From NCBI GenBank assembly GCA_000472185.1, contig AVDB01000001.1:124001-188000 (forward strand): a stretch of DNA of 64,000 nt. Reading direction: 5' to 3'. Position 1 is the stretch's first letter. Every line of letters begins with the position of its first letter. Below the pieces are notes generated by a model that saw only the letters and a list, made by a program, of their open reading frames with translations, was not told the origin of the DNA and searched no databases. The position numbers and the translations under genes are program-made. Source of the DNA: Rhodobacteraceae bacterium HIMB11. Its GTDB lineage: Bacteria > Pseudomonadota > Alphaproteobacteria > Rhodobacterales > Rhodobacteraceae. This document shows positions 8,403 through 16,512 of this stretch, one piece after another.

Positions 8403-9292
8403 TGGAACGTATGTCCCTGAATAATGAGGTTAGCCTATCACGGATCGTCTATGGCATGTGGCGATTAGGCGATGACGAAAATACCAGTCCTGAACACGTG
8501 CGCGCCAAAATCGATGCAAGTTTGGATCAGGGCATTACGTCATTTGATCAGGCAGATATCTATGGTGGGTATGAGGCCGAAGAAATTTTGGGAAATGCGC
8601 TTTCTGGATCAACGTTGCGCAACAAAATGGAAATCGTAACTAAATGCGATATCATCGCGCCTGTTGGTCGATACGCAAACGCACGTGTGAAATATTATGA
8701 CACGTCGCGCGCGCATATCATGGCGTCTGTTGATCATTCACTTCGTTTAATGGGGATTGATCACATTGATTTGCTGCTGATCCACCGCCCAGACCCATTG
8801 ATGGATCATCACGAAACAGGGGACGCATTGGACGAAGTCATTGCATCTGGCAAGGTTCGCAGTGTTGGCGTATCGAATTTTCGACCCTACGACTGGGAAC
8901 TTTTGCAATCAGCGATGAAAAATCAGCTTGTCACCAATCAAATTGAACTGAGTGTTTTGGCGCATGACTCCTTTGTGAATGGCGATGTGGCCTTTCATCA
9001 GCGGATCGGAACACCATTGATGGCATGGTCGCCATTGGCAGGTGGCGCGCTGTTTTCTGGCGATTACCCGGACGTCATGAGCGCCCTATCCAATGTGGCA
9101 TCACAAAATAATGTCGATGAAACCGCTGTTGCGATTGCATGGCTCTTGGCACATCCCTCTCGCATACTACCTGTGCTTGGTACGAATTCACTTGAACGGA
9201 TAAAAGGCATGTCAGCCGCATTGGACGTAAAAATGGATCGCCAAACATGGTATGAAATTTACACGGCCGCGCTTGAACGTGAAGTTGCGTAG
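8402..9292 (+). CDS. Aldo/keto reductase (SmoB-like, candidate 6-oxo-glucose reductase)
   Basis: The 296-residue (alpha/beta)8 reductase belongs to the aldo/keto reductase superfamily (YdhF-like branch). The catalytic tetrad can be read as D49, Y54 (FDQADIYGG), K81 (IVTKCD) and H128 (LLIHRPD); the NADPH-site GVSNF motif and the SPLAGG loop follow. Its start codon overlaps the monooxygenase stop (TAATG), so the two are translationally coupled. In the sulfo-SMO pathway an AKR of this type reduces the 6-oxo-glucose made by the monooxygenase to glucose; the position here argues for that job, by inference. An in-frame ATG at 8411 could be used instead. Confidence 0.88.
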   Translation: MERMSLNNEVSLSRIVYGMWRLGDDENTSPEHVRAKIDASLDQGITSFDQADIYGGYEAEEILGNALSGSTLRNKMEIVTKCDIIAPVGRYANARVKYYDTSRAHIMASVDHSLRLMGIDHIDLLLIHRPDPLMDHHETGDALDEVIASGKVRSVGVSNFRPYDWELLQSAMKNQLVTNQIELSVLAHDSFVNGDVAFHQRIGTPLMAWSPLAGGALFSGDYPDVMSALSNVASQNNVDETAVAIAWLLAHPSRILPVLGTNSLERIKGMSAALDVKMDRQTWYEIYTAALEREVA

Positions 9293-9300
9293 GGATAAAG

Positions 9301-9777
9301 ATGACAACGCCAACAAGCTTTGATGAGCGCGCATTTCGCGATGCATTGGGTCGCTTTGCGACAGGTGTGACCATTGTCACATGCAACGGCCCAGACGGAC
9401 CAATGGGGATCACCGCAAACAGTTTTGCAAGCCTCTCGCTTGATCCACCGCTTGTGCTTTGGTCCCCTGCGAAATCCTCGCGTCGTTATGAGGCGTTTGT
9501 GAATGCAACTGAATTCGCAATTCATGTCGCGTCATATGACCAACTGGACCTCTGTCGTGATTTCGCGAAGTCAGCAGGCGGATCCAGCGACACTGATTGG
9601 AAACAAGCTGCGACTGGATGCCCATATTTAGAGGGTGGTGTTGCACGTTTCATGTGTAAGCAACACGCAACCTTTGACGGCGGTGACCACACGATTATCG
9701 TTGGGAAAGTTATTGATTTTCAGGCAACCGAAGGGTCATCATTGATCTTTTCAAATGGAAAATACGTCGCTGGGTAA
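9301..9777 (+). CDS. NAD(P)H:flavin oxidoreductase (flavin reductase domain, SmoA-like)
   Basis: A 158-residue flavin_reductase-domain protein with the signature FATGVTIVT (residues 19-27) and GITANSFASLSLDPPLVLW (37-55). Such proteins make free FMNH2 for two-component monooxygenases. It starts 8 bases after the aldo/keto reductase gene with an AGGGAT ribosome site and closes the three-gene oxidation block, supplying the LLM monooxygenase two genes upstream. Length and motifs are normal. The 217 bases after it hold the promoter region of the agl operon. Confidence 0.9.
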   Translation: MTTPTSFDERAFRDALGRFATGVTIVTCNGPDGPMGITANSFASLSLDPPLVLWSPAKSSRRYEAFVNATEFAIHVASYDQLDLCRDFAKSAGGSSDTDWKQAATGCPYLEGGVARFMCKQHATFDGGDHTIIVGKVIDFQATEGSSLIFSNGKYVAG

Positions 9778-9793
9778 ATTCCATGTGATGGAT

Positions 9794-9808
9794 CTTACGC
9801 TACGTAAG
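9794..9808. promoter_or_regulatory. Palindrome upstream of aglE, candidate operator
   Basis: CTTACG-CTA-CGTAAG is a perfect 6+6 inverted repeat with a 3-base centre, located 17 bases after the flavin reductase stop. Its right half CTACGTAAG reappears with one change (CTACGCAAG) in front of the monooxygenase gene. A site for the neighbouring GntR protein is possible but unproven. Confidence 0.35.
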
Positions 9809-9863
9809 CTAAATGATGCAAAAAATAGGAAAAAATCCATAAATATAGGCCTTTTTCGCGTGT

Positions 9864-9891
9864 TTGATACTATCTTAGCTTGACCAATAAT
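9864..9891 (+). promoter_or_regulatory. Candidate sigma-70 promoter for the agl operon
   Basis: TTGATA (9864-9869) and AATAAT (9886-9891) are separated by 16 bases, a reasonable vegetative promoter about 100 bases before aglE. GATACTATC, a perfect short palindrome, overlaps the -35 hexamer, so a bound repressor there could block transcription. Confidence 0.4.
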
Positions 9892-9952
9892 TTCACAAAA
9901 TGTTAGCGGTAAATATCGGGATACGGTGTGGATATTTGCAGCGGATCCCTAA

Positions 9953-9968
9953 TGGTGAAAAATCACCA
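9953..9968 (+). promoter_or_regulatory. Small stem-loop in the aglE leader
   Basis: TGGTGA-AAAA-TCACCA forms a 6-base-pair hairpin with an A4 loop about 26 bases before the aglE ATG, upstream of the GGGAG ribosome site. It could stabilise the 5' end of an abundant binding-protein mRNA or be a short operator. Function unproven. Confidence 0.35.
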
Positions 9969-9994
9969 ATCATAAAAAATTGGGAGAAATTTTT

Positions 9995-11329
9995 ATGGCT
10001 ATCAACTTCAAAACACTGGGTGCAGCTGCTGTTGCATCTTTCACGCTTGCAGGCGTTGCAAGTGCTGACGTGTGTGACACACCATCAAAATTGGGTGACC
10101 TAGGTCGCTTTGACGGTGAAGTCATCACAATCGCGGGCTCTATGGAGGGCAAGGACGAAGAGATGCTAACAAACACTGTTAGCTGCTTTGAAAAAGCAAC
10201 TGGTGCAGTTGTTAAGTACTCTGGTTCTCGTGACTTTGCGGCATTGATCGTTGCAGATCTTCGCTCAAACAACGCGCCAAACATCGCAATCTTCCCACAG
10301 CCAGGTTTGGCGGGTGACATGGCGAAAGAAGGCCACTTAGTACCACTAGGTCAGGCATCTGCTGATTGGATGGCGGCAAACTACGGTGCGGGCCAATCAT
10401 GGGTTGACCTAGGAACATATGCGGACGCTGATGGAAACAAAAACTTCTATGGTTTTGCGTTCAAAATGGACCTGAAATCATTGGTTTGGTATTCACCAGA
10501 GCAGTTTGAAGACAACGGTTATGAAATTCCATCAACTATGGAAGAGCTAATCGCATTGTCAGACCAAATGGTTGCAGACGGCAACACGCCATGGTGTATC
10601 GGCGTGGAATCTGGAAACGCGACTGGTTGGACAGCGACAGACTGGATGGAAGACTTGATGCTGCGCACAACGTCTCCTGAAAACTACGACCGCTGGGTAT
10701 CAAACGATCTACCGTTCAACAGCCCAGAAGTATTGAACGCGATGGAAGTATATGGCCAATTCTCACGCAATGACGATTATGTTGCGGGTGGTGCGTCATC
10801 TGTTGCGACAACATTCTTTGGCGATGCGCCAAAGGGTCTATTCTCATCACCAGCAAGCTGCATGATGCACCGTCAGGCGTCATTCATTCCAGCGTTCTTC
10901 CCGAAAAAAGGTGAAGAAGTTGCAAACGGTGAAGCGGACTTCTTCTACTTCCCACCATATGCGTCAATCGACCTAGGTAACCCTGTTTTGGGTGCGGGTA
11001 CTCTTTGGACAATGACCAAAGACTCACCTGCAACACGTGCCTTCTTTGAGTACATGAAAGAAGCATCAGCACACGAAGCATGGATGTCACAAGGTACATT
11101 CCTAACTGCGCACAAAGGTGCAGACCTTAACGCATACGCGACACCAGCACTTCGTAAGCAAGGTGAAATTCTGTCAAACGCAACAACATTCCGCTTTGAC
11201 GCATCTGACCTAATGCCAGGTGCGATCGGTGCGGGCGCGTTCTGGTCAGAGATGACAGCCTTTGCAAACGGTCAAGATGCAAAAACAACTGCCGACAATA
11301 TTCAGGCAGCTTGGGACGCAATCAAGTAA
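9995..11329 (+). CDS. aglE: AglE-type periplasmic alpha-glucoside binding protein of an ABC importer
   Basis: This 444-residue family 1 extracellular solute-binding protein begins with a Sec signal peptide (MAINFKTLGAAAVASFTLAG, cleavage after ASA near residue 24). The mature part has AglE landmarks: KSLVWY near 162, PWCIGVESGNATGW near 200 and DWMEDLMLRTT. It captures a glycoside in the periplasm and hands it to AglFG. The true start is the ATG after GGGAGAAATTTTT, not the TTG 15 bases upstream. Codon choice looks more biased (AAC, GCG, CTA after TGACC patterns) than in neighbouring genes, fitting high expression. The ligand may be sucrose, trehalose, maltose or glucosylglycerol; given the upstream genes, sulfoquinovosyl glycerol is also possible. 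Confidence 0.92.
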   Translation: MAINFKTLGAAAVASFTLAGVASADVCDTPSKLGDLGRFDGEVITIAGSMEGKDEEMLTNTVSCFEKATGAVVKYSGSRDFAALIVADLRSNNAPNIAIFPQPGLAGDMAKEGHLVPLGQASADWMAANYGAGQSWVDLGTYADADGNKNFYGFAFKMDLKSLVWYSPEQFEDNGYEIPSTMEELIALSDQMVADGNTPWCIGVESGNATGWTATDWMEDLMLRTTSPENYDRWVSNDLPFNSPEVLNAMEVYGQFSRNDDYVAGGASSVATTFFGDAPKGLFSSPASCMMHRQASFIPAFFPKKGEEVANGEADFFYFPPYASIDLGNPVLGAGTLWTMTKDSPATRAFFEYMKEASAHEAWMSQGTFLTAHKGADLNAYATPALRKQGEILSNATTFRFDASDLMPGAIGAGAFWSEMTAFANGQDAKTTADNIQAAWDAIK

Positions 11330-11352
11330 TTCAGATTGCAGACACTATAGCG

Positions 11353-11374
11353 AAGGGGCGCGGTTGCGCCCTTT
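11353..11374 (+). terminator. Intercistronic hairpin between aglE and aglF
   Basis: AAGGGGCGC-GGTT-GCGCCCTTT makes a 9-base-pair stem (one G-U pair) in the 85-base gap after aglE. There is only a weak pyrimidine tract behind it, so it probably acts as a partial terminator or a 3' barrier that keeps aglE mRNA more abundant than the permease mRNA, as is common after binding-protein genes. Confidence 0.6.
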
Positions 11375-11414
11375 CCTCAATTTGAAACATCATTAAATCG
11401 TTTCGGACCCACTC

Positions 11415-12668
11415 ATGCGTTCAATTAGACCTGTAATCGCCGGCAATGGTTTGGCAATCATATTAACCGTTGTCTTTCTTCTGCCCACAACAGCCGTAGT
11501 TGCCTTCGTTGCGACTGGGCCGATTGATGATTTTTTTGCAAATATCGGTATTTGGCTGCATCGCACGAACGAATGGTCATTTCCAGAATTTGACACTATT
11601 GAACGTTTTTCAAAAATTGGTTTCGCAATCCGCGCAATCTTTATCGCAGTCGGAATTTCATTTCTGTATTTCTGGATTTCAAACTGGTTAAACATGGGGC
11701 TTGCGCGTGTATCGTCGCGGGGTTCCCTTGGTCGCCAGTCAACAATTATCGAGGCTATTCAACCTTGGATTTTTGTTGGTCCTGCGCTTGTTTTATTACT
11801 TCTATTCCTGTTAATCCCCGCCTTTTCAACGCTTAGCATTTCGTTCCAAGAGGCGGATGGCACACCAACTGTTCGCAACTATGCGTTCCTTTGGGATGAA
11901 TCTGCATTGGGTTATCTGCAATTCCGCTTGGCGATGCGAAACAGTTTGATGTGGCTGATCCTTGTACCGACATGCTGTATTTCTTTGGGTTTGTTGATCG
12001 CCGTATTAGCGGACTCAGTACGCTGGGGTATTGTCGCTAAAACGCTGATCTTTGTACCTTTGGCAATCTCATTTGTTGGTGCCGCGGTGATTTGGCGCAA
12101 TATCTTTGCTGGCGGCGGGATTGAGGCACAGCAAACCATAAACGGTGTCACGCCCTCCTATCAAATTGGTTTGTTAAAAGCCCTGCTTGGTCATACCGCA
12201 GAATACAACGAACCGCTGTATAATCTGAAATTTTGGGGCAATTTCTTTCTTATGTGGATTTTGGTTTGGGTCCAAACTGGATTTGCCATGGTCATTTTTT
12301 CAGCCGCACTTCGCGGTGTTCCACAAGACACCATTGAAGCCGCAACAATCGATGGGGCCAATCCATTCCAACTGTTCTTCCGTGTGAAACTGCCACAAAT
12401 TTATTCCACGGTTTTGGTTGTTTGGACAACGCTTGTCATTCTGGTGCTTAAGGTATTCGACATTCCCTATGCCCTGTCCGCGAATGACGACGACAAACTG
12501 TTGCTGGCGACAATGATGGAAAATGCGCGCAATAACTGGTCCATCGGTGGTGATAATGTTGACAACCTGTTTGCCTCAATTGCCGTAATGCTGATGCTGA
12601 CGGTTGTTCCAAACATGATTTTCAACGCGTGGCGCATCCGCCGCGAACAAAAAGAACTTGGCCATTAA
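11415..12668 (+). CDS. aglF: AglF-type sugar ABC transporter permease, with long N-terminal extension
   Basis: This 417-residue inner-membrane permease has the MalF/AglF-type BPD transporter core from about residue 170 and the EAA cytoplasmic loop EAATIDGANPFQLFFRVKLP near 310, which docks with the ATPase. The N-terminal 110 residues add hydrophobic helices (about 9-33 and 73-93) separated by a soluble stretch, before the usual first helix near 118. Typical AglF proteins are about 330 residues, so the extension is notable. It pairs with AglG, 12 bases downstream. Specificity cannot be read from the permease. Confidence 0.9.
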   Translation: MRSIRPVIAGNGLAIILTVVFLLPTTAVVAFVATGPIDDFFANIGIWLHRTNEWSFPEFDTIERFSKIGFAIRAIFIAVGISFLYFWISNWLNMGLARVSSRGSLGRQSTIIEAIQPWIFVGPALVLLLLFLLIPAFSTLSISFQEADGTPTVRNYAFLWDESALGYLQFRLAMRNSLMWLILVPTCCISLGLLIAVLADSVRWGIVAKTLIFVPLAISFVGAAVIWRNIFAGGGIEAQQTINGVTPSYQIGLLKALLGHTAEYNEPLYNLKFWGNFFLMWILVWVQTGFAMVIFSAALRGVPQDTIEAATIDGANPFQLFFRVKLPQIYSTVLVVWTTLVILVLKVFDIPYALSANDDDKLLLATMMENARNNWSIGGDNVDNLFASIAVMLMLTVVPNMIFNAWRIRREQKELGH

Positions 12669-12680
12669 GGGGTAGGCGAG

Positions 12681-13907
12681 ATGGTTGCACGATCACTTAG
12701 ACACGTTGTGCTGGCGCTAATTGTATTCATCTGGGTTGTCCCATTTGTTGCGCTTGTTACGACATCGCTTCGCTCGGAAACCGCGTCAAAGACGTCAGGT
12801 TTCTGGACGGCCTTTACGCCAACCGAATTGGGTCACCGCTTTAGCACGCACGAAAAGGGTGCAGCTGAAAAGCTGACCGTGATGACGGGAAATATTTTTG
12901 AACGCCTCAACAAGGATGACCCAAGCTTTCCTGTAACGGGCGAAGTAAATTCCATCCTTTTTAAGGGGCGTGTGCCTGACCCCGAGAATCCAGACAAAAC
13001 CAAGCTGATCCGCAAACTGGTTCCCGCTGGTGAGGTAATGGATGTGCGCGGCGGGGATTTTGTGTTTCAGGAAAATGGCGATTTTACCTGGACCTTCCCC
13101 GAGGAAACCGCACCAAAGCCCAAGAAATTAGATGCGTTCATCGATCAGGATCCTGTATTCGGTTCAGATGCCTATGTTGAAGTTTTGTTTGACAATAAAA
13201 ACGTGCCAAACGCTCTAATCTCATCCTTTATCGTTACAATTCCGGCCACGATCATACCAATCACAATCGCCGCATTTGCCGCTTATGCCTTTGCATGGAT
13301 GTCATTCCCGGGGCGCGATTGGTTATTTGTTATTGTGGTTTCTTTGATGGTTGTCCCAACCCAGCTTGCCTTTCTTCCTGTTTTGCAAGGGTTTAGCGGC
13401 ATCGCATCATGGGCGACACAATTGAACCAGTGGCTGACGGATTGCGAGGTAAATGACACTTGTCAAGTTGCCTCAAAATCATTTGCGGGCCTCTGGATTA
13501 CACATACTGCGTTCGGCCTACCCTTGGCGATCTATCTACTGCGCAACTATATCGTCGGACTGCCCAAAGAACTGTTGCAAAGTGCGCGAATTGATGGGGC
13601 CAACCATCTGCAAATCTTTACGAAATTGATTGTGCCACTGTCGGTACCTGCACTGGCATCATTCAGTATTTTCCAATTTTTATGGGTTTGGAACGATTTG
13701 ATTGTGGCGCTTTATATTGGCCCAAACAATGCCGAGGATTTGGTTTTCCCGATCCGTCTACAGAAACAATTGGGAACATTCAAAGATCAGCTGCACTTAC
13801 TTAACGCATCAGCGGTCATTTCAATGATTGTTCCTGTCATCGTCTTTTTGTCAATGCAACGCTATTTCATTCGCGGCCTCTTGGCCGGATCCGTCAAGGG
13901 TGGATAA
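12681..13907 (+). CDS. aglG: AglG-type sugar ABC transporter permease with large periplasmic insert
   Basis: The 408-residue MalG/AglG-type permease has a first helix at residues 5-27, then an insert of about 140 residues predicted periplasmic (rich in charged residues and Pro), then five further helices. The EAA loop reads SARIDGANHLQIFTKLIVP near 310. The second loop NQWLTDCEVNDTCQVA carries two cysteines that might form a disulfide. MalF/MalG-type permeases use periplasmic inserts to contact the binding protein. It is followed after 3 bases by aglA, so the genes are co-transcribed. Confidence 0.9.
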   Translation: MVARSLRHVVLALIVFIWVVPFVALVTTSLRSETASKTSGFWTAFTPTELGHRFSTHEKGAAEKLTVMTGNIFERLNKDDPSFPVTGEVNSILFKGRVPDPENPDKTKLIRKLVPAGEVMDVRGGDFVFQENGDFTWTFPEETAPKPKKLDAFIDQDPVFGSDAYVEVLFDNKNVPNALISSFIVTIPATIIPITIAAFAAYAFAWMSFPGRDWLFVIVVSLMVVPTQLAFLPVLQGFSGIASWATQLNQWLTDCEVNDTCQVASKSFAGLWITHTAFGLPLAIYLLRNYIVGLPKELLQSARIDGANHLQIFTKLIVPLSVPALASFSIFQFLWVWNDLIVALYIGPNNAEDLVFPIRLQKQLGTFKDQLHLLNASAVISMIVPVIVFLSMQRYFIRGLLAGSVKGG

Positions 13908-13910
13908 ATA

Positions 13911-15464
13911 ATGTCAAATCTCAAATGGTGGGAAACCGCCGTCATTTATCAAATTTATCCTCGCTCCTATCAGGATTCGAATGGGGATGGGATTGGTGAC
14001 CTAAAAGGGATCACATCGCGGTTGGAATACATCGCAGGATTAGGAGTTGATGCAATTTGGATCAGCCCGTTTTTCATGTCGCCTCAGCGGGACTTTGGGT
14101 ATGACATTTCAAACTATTGCGATATAAATCCTGAATATGGAACGCTTGCTGATTTTGATGAAATGATCGCAAAAATTCATGACCTGGGCATGAAATTGAT
14201 GATCGACATCGTTCCAGCACACTGTTCGGATTTGCATCCTTGGTTTGAAGAAAGCCGCCAATCGCGCGATAATCCAAAAGCGGATTGGTTTCATTGGGTT
14301 GACCCAAATCCTGACGGAACCGTTCCGAACAATTGGCTATCATTCTTTGGTGGCCAAGCATGGAGCTGGGAGCCACGCCGTCAGCAATACTATCTGCACA
14401 ACTTTCTATCAGAGCAGCCGAATTTGAACCATGCCAATCCAGAGGTTCGAGAGGCGTTGAACCAAGTTGCACGGTTTTGGTTTGATCGGGGTGTCGATGG
14501 ATTCCGATTGGATGCGGTTCATACAATCAATGGCGATCAGGCACCTTATTTGGATAATACTGCAAATCCAGATTTTGTTCCTGGTGACCTACCACAACAA
14601 CAACAACCATTTTTCCACCAATTGCACGATATTGCGCAGCTAAATCAGCCGGCAATTCAAACATTCAGTGAAAATTATCGAAAAATCGCCGATGAATACG
14701 ATGGCGATCGGTTTTTGATGGGTGAAGTGGACGGCGACAAAGGCCGCGCCATGGAGGTCAGCAAAACTTTTACCGATACTGGACGGCTACACGCGACCTA
14801 TAACTTTGATCTATTGGCATGGGGTGGGTTGAGTGTTGATGGCCTGCGCGATGCGATCAACAATGCCGTTGATGCGTTTAATGGCTCTGGTCGTCTATGT
14901 TTTGCCTTTTCAAACCATGACGTTCCACGTTCCGCAACACGTCAACTTACTGCACTGGGTCTTGGTCCTGACCAAAGCGATGCAATGCAACTGTTGCTGC
15001 TGAAACTGGAAACGTGTTTAATCGGTTCAAGTTGTGTTTATCAGGGCGAGGAACTTGGCCTTGAGGATGTTACAGATATCCCTGTCGAGCAAATGCAAGA
15101 CCCCTGGGGCGTAAAATTCGCACCAGCGTTTCTGGGACGAGACACGTGTCGCACGCCGATGGTTTGGGAAAAATCCAATCAACACGGTGGGTTTTCTACA
15201 GCAGATGCGACATGGTTGCCTGTTTCCAGTCAACATTTGCAGCGCGCTGGATTGGACATGGCCCAAACAGATGGATCAATCTATCAACAATTTGCGCAAT
15301 TCTTGGCTTGGCGCAAAAATCAGCCTGCGATCATGAATGCCAATACGATGAGCGCCGTAAGTGGTGATGCGCGTACATTGATATTTGATCGTATCAGCGA
15401 CGCGCAAACTCTGCGCTGCACCTTTGATTTTGACACACTAACTGCATCCTTTGAGGAGATTTAA
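13911..15464 (+). CDS. aglA: GH13 alpha-glucosidase (AglA-like)
   Basis: This 517-residue cytoplasmic glycoside hydrolase family 13 enzyme has a (beta/alpha)8 barrel. The nucleophile is D201 (DGFRLDAVH), the acid/base E272 (LMGEVDG) and the third carboxylate D337 (FSNHDVPR). Region I reads DIVPAHCSD (99-107), where most GH13 members have Asn or Ser before the His. It lacks a signal peptide, so it acts on glycosides after import by AglEFGK, releasing glucose from alpha-glucosides such as sucrose, trehalose or maltose. The C-terminal domain is short. Next to sulfoquinovose-type genes, a role on glucosylated or sulfonated glycerols is conceivable but not shown. Confidence 0.92.
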   Translation: MSNLKWWETAVIYQIYPRSYQDSNGDGIGDLKGITSRLEYIAGLGVDAIWISPFFMSPQRDFGYDISNYCDINPEYGTLADFDEMIAKIHDLGMKLMIDIVPAHCSDLHPWFEESRQSRDNPKADWFHWVDPNPDGTVPNNWLSFFGGQAWSWEPRRQQYYLHNFLSEQPNLNHANPEVREALNQVARFWFDRGVDGFRLDAVHTINGDQAPYLDNTANPDFVPGDLPQQQQPFFHQLHDIAQLNQPAIQTFSENYRKIADEYDGDRFLMGEVDGDKGRAMEVSKTFTDTGRLHATYNFDLLAWGGLSVDGLRDAINNAVDAFNGSGRLCFAFSNHDVPRSATRQLTALGLGPDQSDAMQLLLLKLETCLIGSSCVYQGEELGLEDVTDIPVEQMQDPWGVKFAPAFLGRDTCRTPMVWEKSNQHGGFSTADATWLPVSSQHLQRAGLDMAQTDGSIYQQFAQFLAWRKNQPAIMNANTMSAVSGDARTLIFDRISDAQTLRCTFDFDTLTASFEEI

Positions 15465-15465
15465 T

Positions 15466-16512
15466 TTGGCACAGGTAGAACTTAGAAATGTTGAGAAGAC
15501 ATTCGGCAAAACCCGCGTCATCCGCGACGTTGACCTGTCGATCGAAAAGGGTGAGTTTGTTGTTTTTGTGGGACCATCTGGGTGCGGTAAATCAACCCTA
15601 CTGCGCCTGATCGCGGGATTAGAAAGCCTGACAAGCGGTGAAATCATCATCGCCGACCGCCCTGTTATGGATTTGCCACCTTCTGAGCGCGGCATTGCAA
15701 TGGTTTTCCAATCTTATGCGCTTTACCCACACATGAGCGTTTTTCACAACATGGCGTTTTCGCTAAGCTTGCAAGGCGTTGCCAAGGCCGAAATTCAAGA
15801 GCGTGTAGAGGCTGCTGCTAAAATTTTGCAAATGGAACATCTATTAGATCGTCGTCCCGCTGCGCTTTCCGGTGGTCAGCGTCAGCGTGTTGCAATCGGA
15901 CGCGCGATTGTGCGCAATCCAGATGTATTTTTATTCGATGAACCACTGTCAAACCTTGACGCCGCGCTGCGCCATGACACCCGCGTTGAAATTGCAAAAT
16001 TGCACAAACAACTGGGTGCAACCACGATCTATGTGACCCACGACCAAGTCGAGGCTATGACGCTTGCCGATAAAATCGTGGTGCTAAAAGACGGTGAAAT
16101 CATGCAGGTTGGTTCACCGATGGATCTGTTTAATTTTCCCGATAATGAATTTGTAGCGGGCTTCCTTGGATCACCCAAAATGAATTTCTTTGATGGCGAA
16201 TTAACAGATGCGTCGACACCCACATTCAGTGGATCAGGAATGCAGATAAGTGGTCTGCGCCTTGTCGCGACCGACAAATCAAACGGTGCTGCGGCTCGCA
16301 TGGGTGTGCGGCCACAACATTTGGTTTTGAATCCCAATGGTCAGCTGAAGGGTACAGTGACACTTGTCGAACGCTTAGGTACGGAAACCGTCGTAGAATT
16401 ACGCACCCAAGACGGAACACCATTCCGTTTCGCGGGACAAGATGTGCCCGAAATAGAGGTTGGTCAGGACCTCAGCTTTGGCTTTGATCCGTCACTGGCT
16501 CATCTATTTTAA
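15466..16512 (+). CDS. aglK: AglK/MsmK-type sugar ABC transporter ATP-binding protein
   Basis: This 348-residue ATPase energises the AglFG permease. It has Walker A GPSGCGKST (36-44), the Q-loop FQSYALYPH, the signature LSGGQ (134-138), Walker B with D158-E159 and a C-terminal TOBE regulatory domain. I chose the TTG at 15466, one base after the aglA stop codon, with GAGGAG seven bases upstream; translation from it gives the expected AQVELRNVEK beginning. The stop lies 41 bases inside the convergent hemY 3' end. Confidence 0.92.
   Translation: MAQVELRNVEKTFGKTRVIRDVDLSIEKGEFVVFVGPSGCGKSTLLRLIAGLESLTSGEIIIADRPVMDLPPSERGIAMVFQSYALYPHMSVFHNMAFSLSLQGVAKAEIQERVEAAAKILQMEHLLDRRPAALSGGQRQRVAIGRAIVRNPDVFLFDEPLSNLDAALRHDTRVEIAKLHKQLGATTIYVTHDQVEAMTLADKIVVLKDGEIMQVGSPMDLFNFPDNEFVAGFLGSPKMNFFDGELTDASTPTFSGSGMQISGLRLVATDKSNGAAARMGVRPQHLVLNPNGQLKGTVTLVERLGTETVVELRTQDGTPFRFAGQDVPEIEVGQDLSFGFDPSLAHLF

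Noticed and set aside
14074-14526. 150-codon open frame on the minus strand inside aglA
   Set aside because: It lies wholly within a well-supported GH13 gene and shows no domain or ribosome site; it is an antisense shadow.
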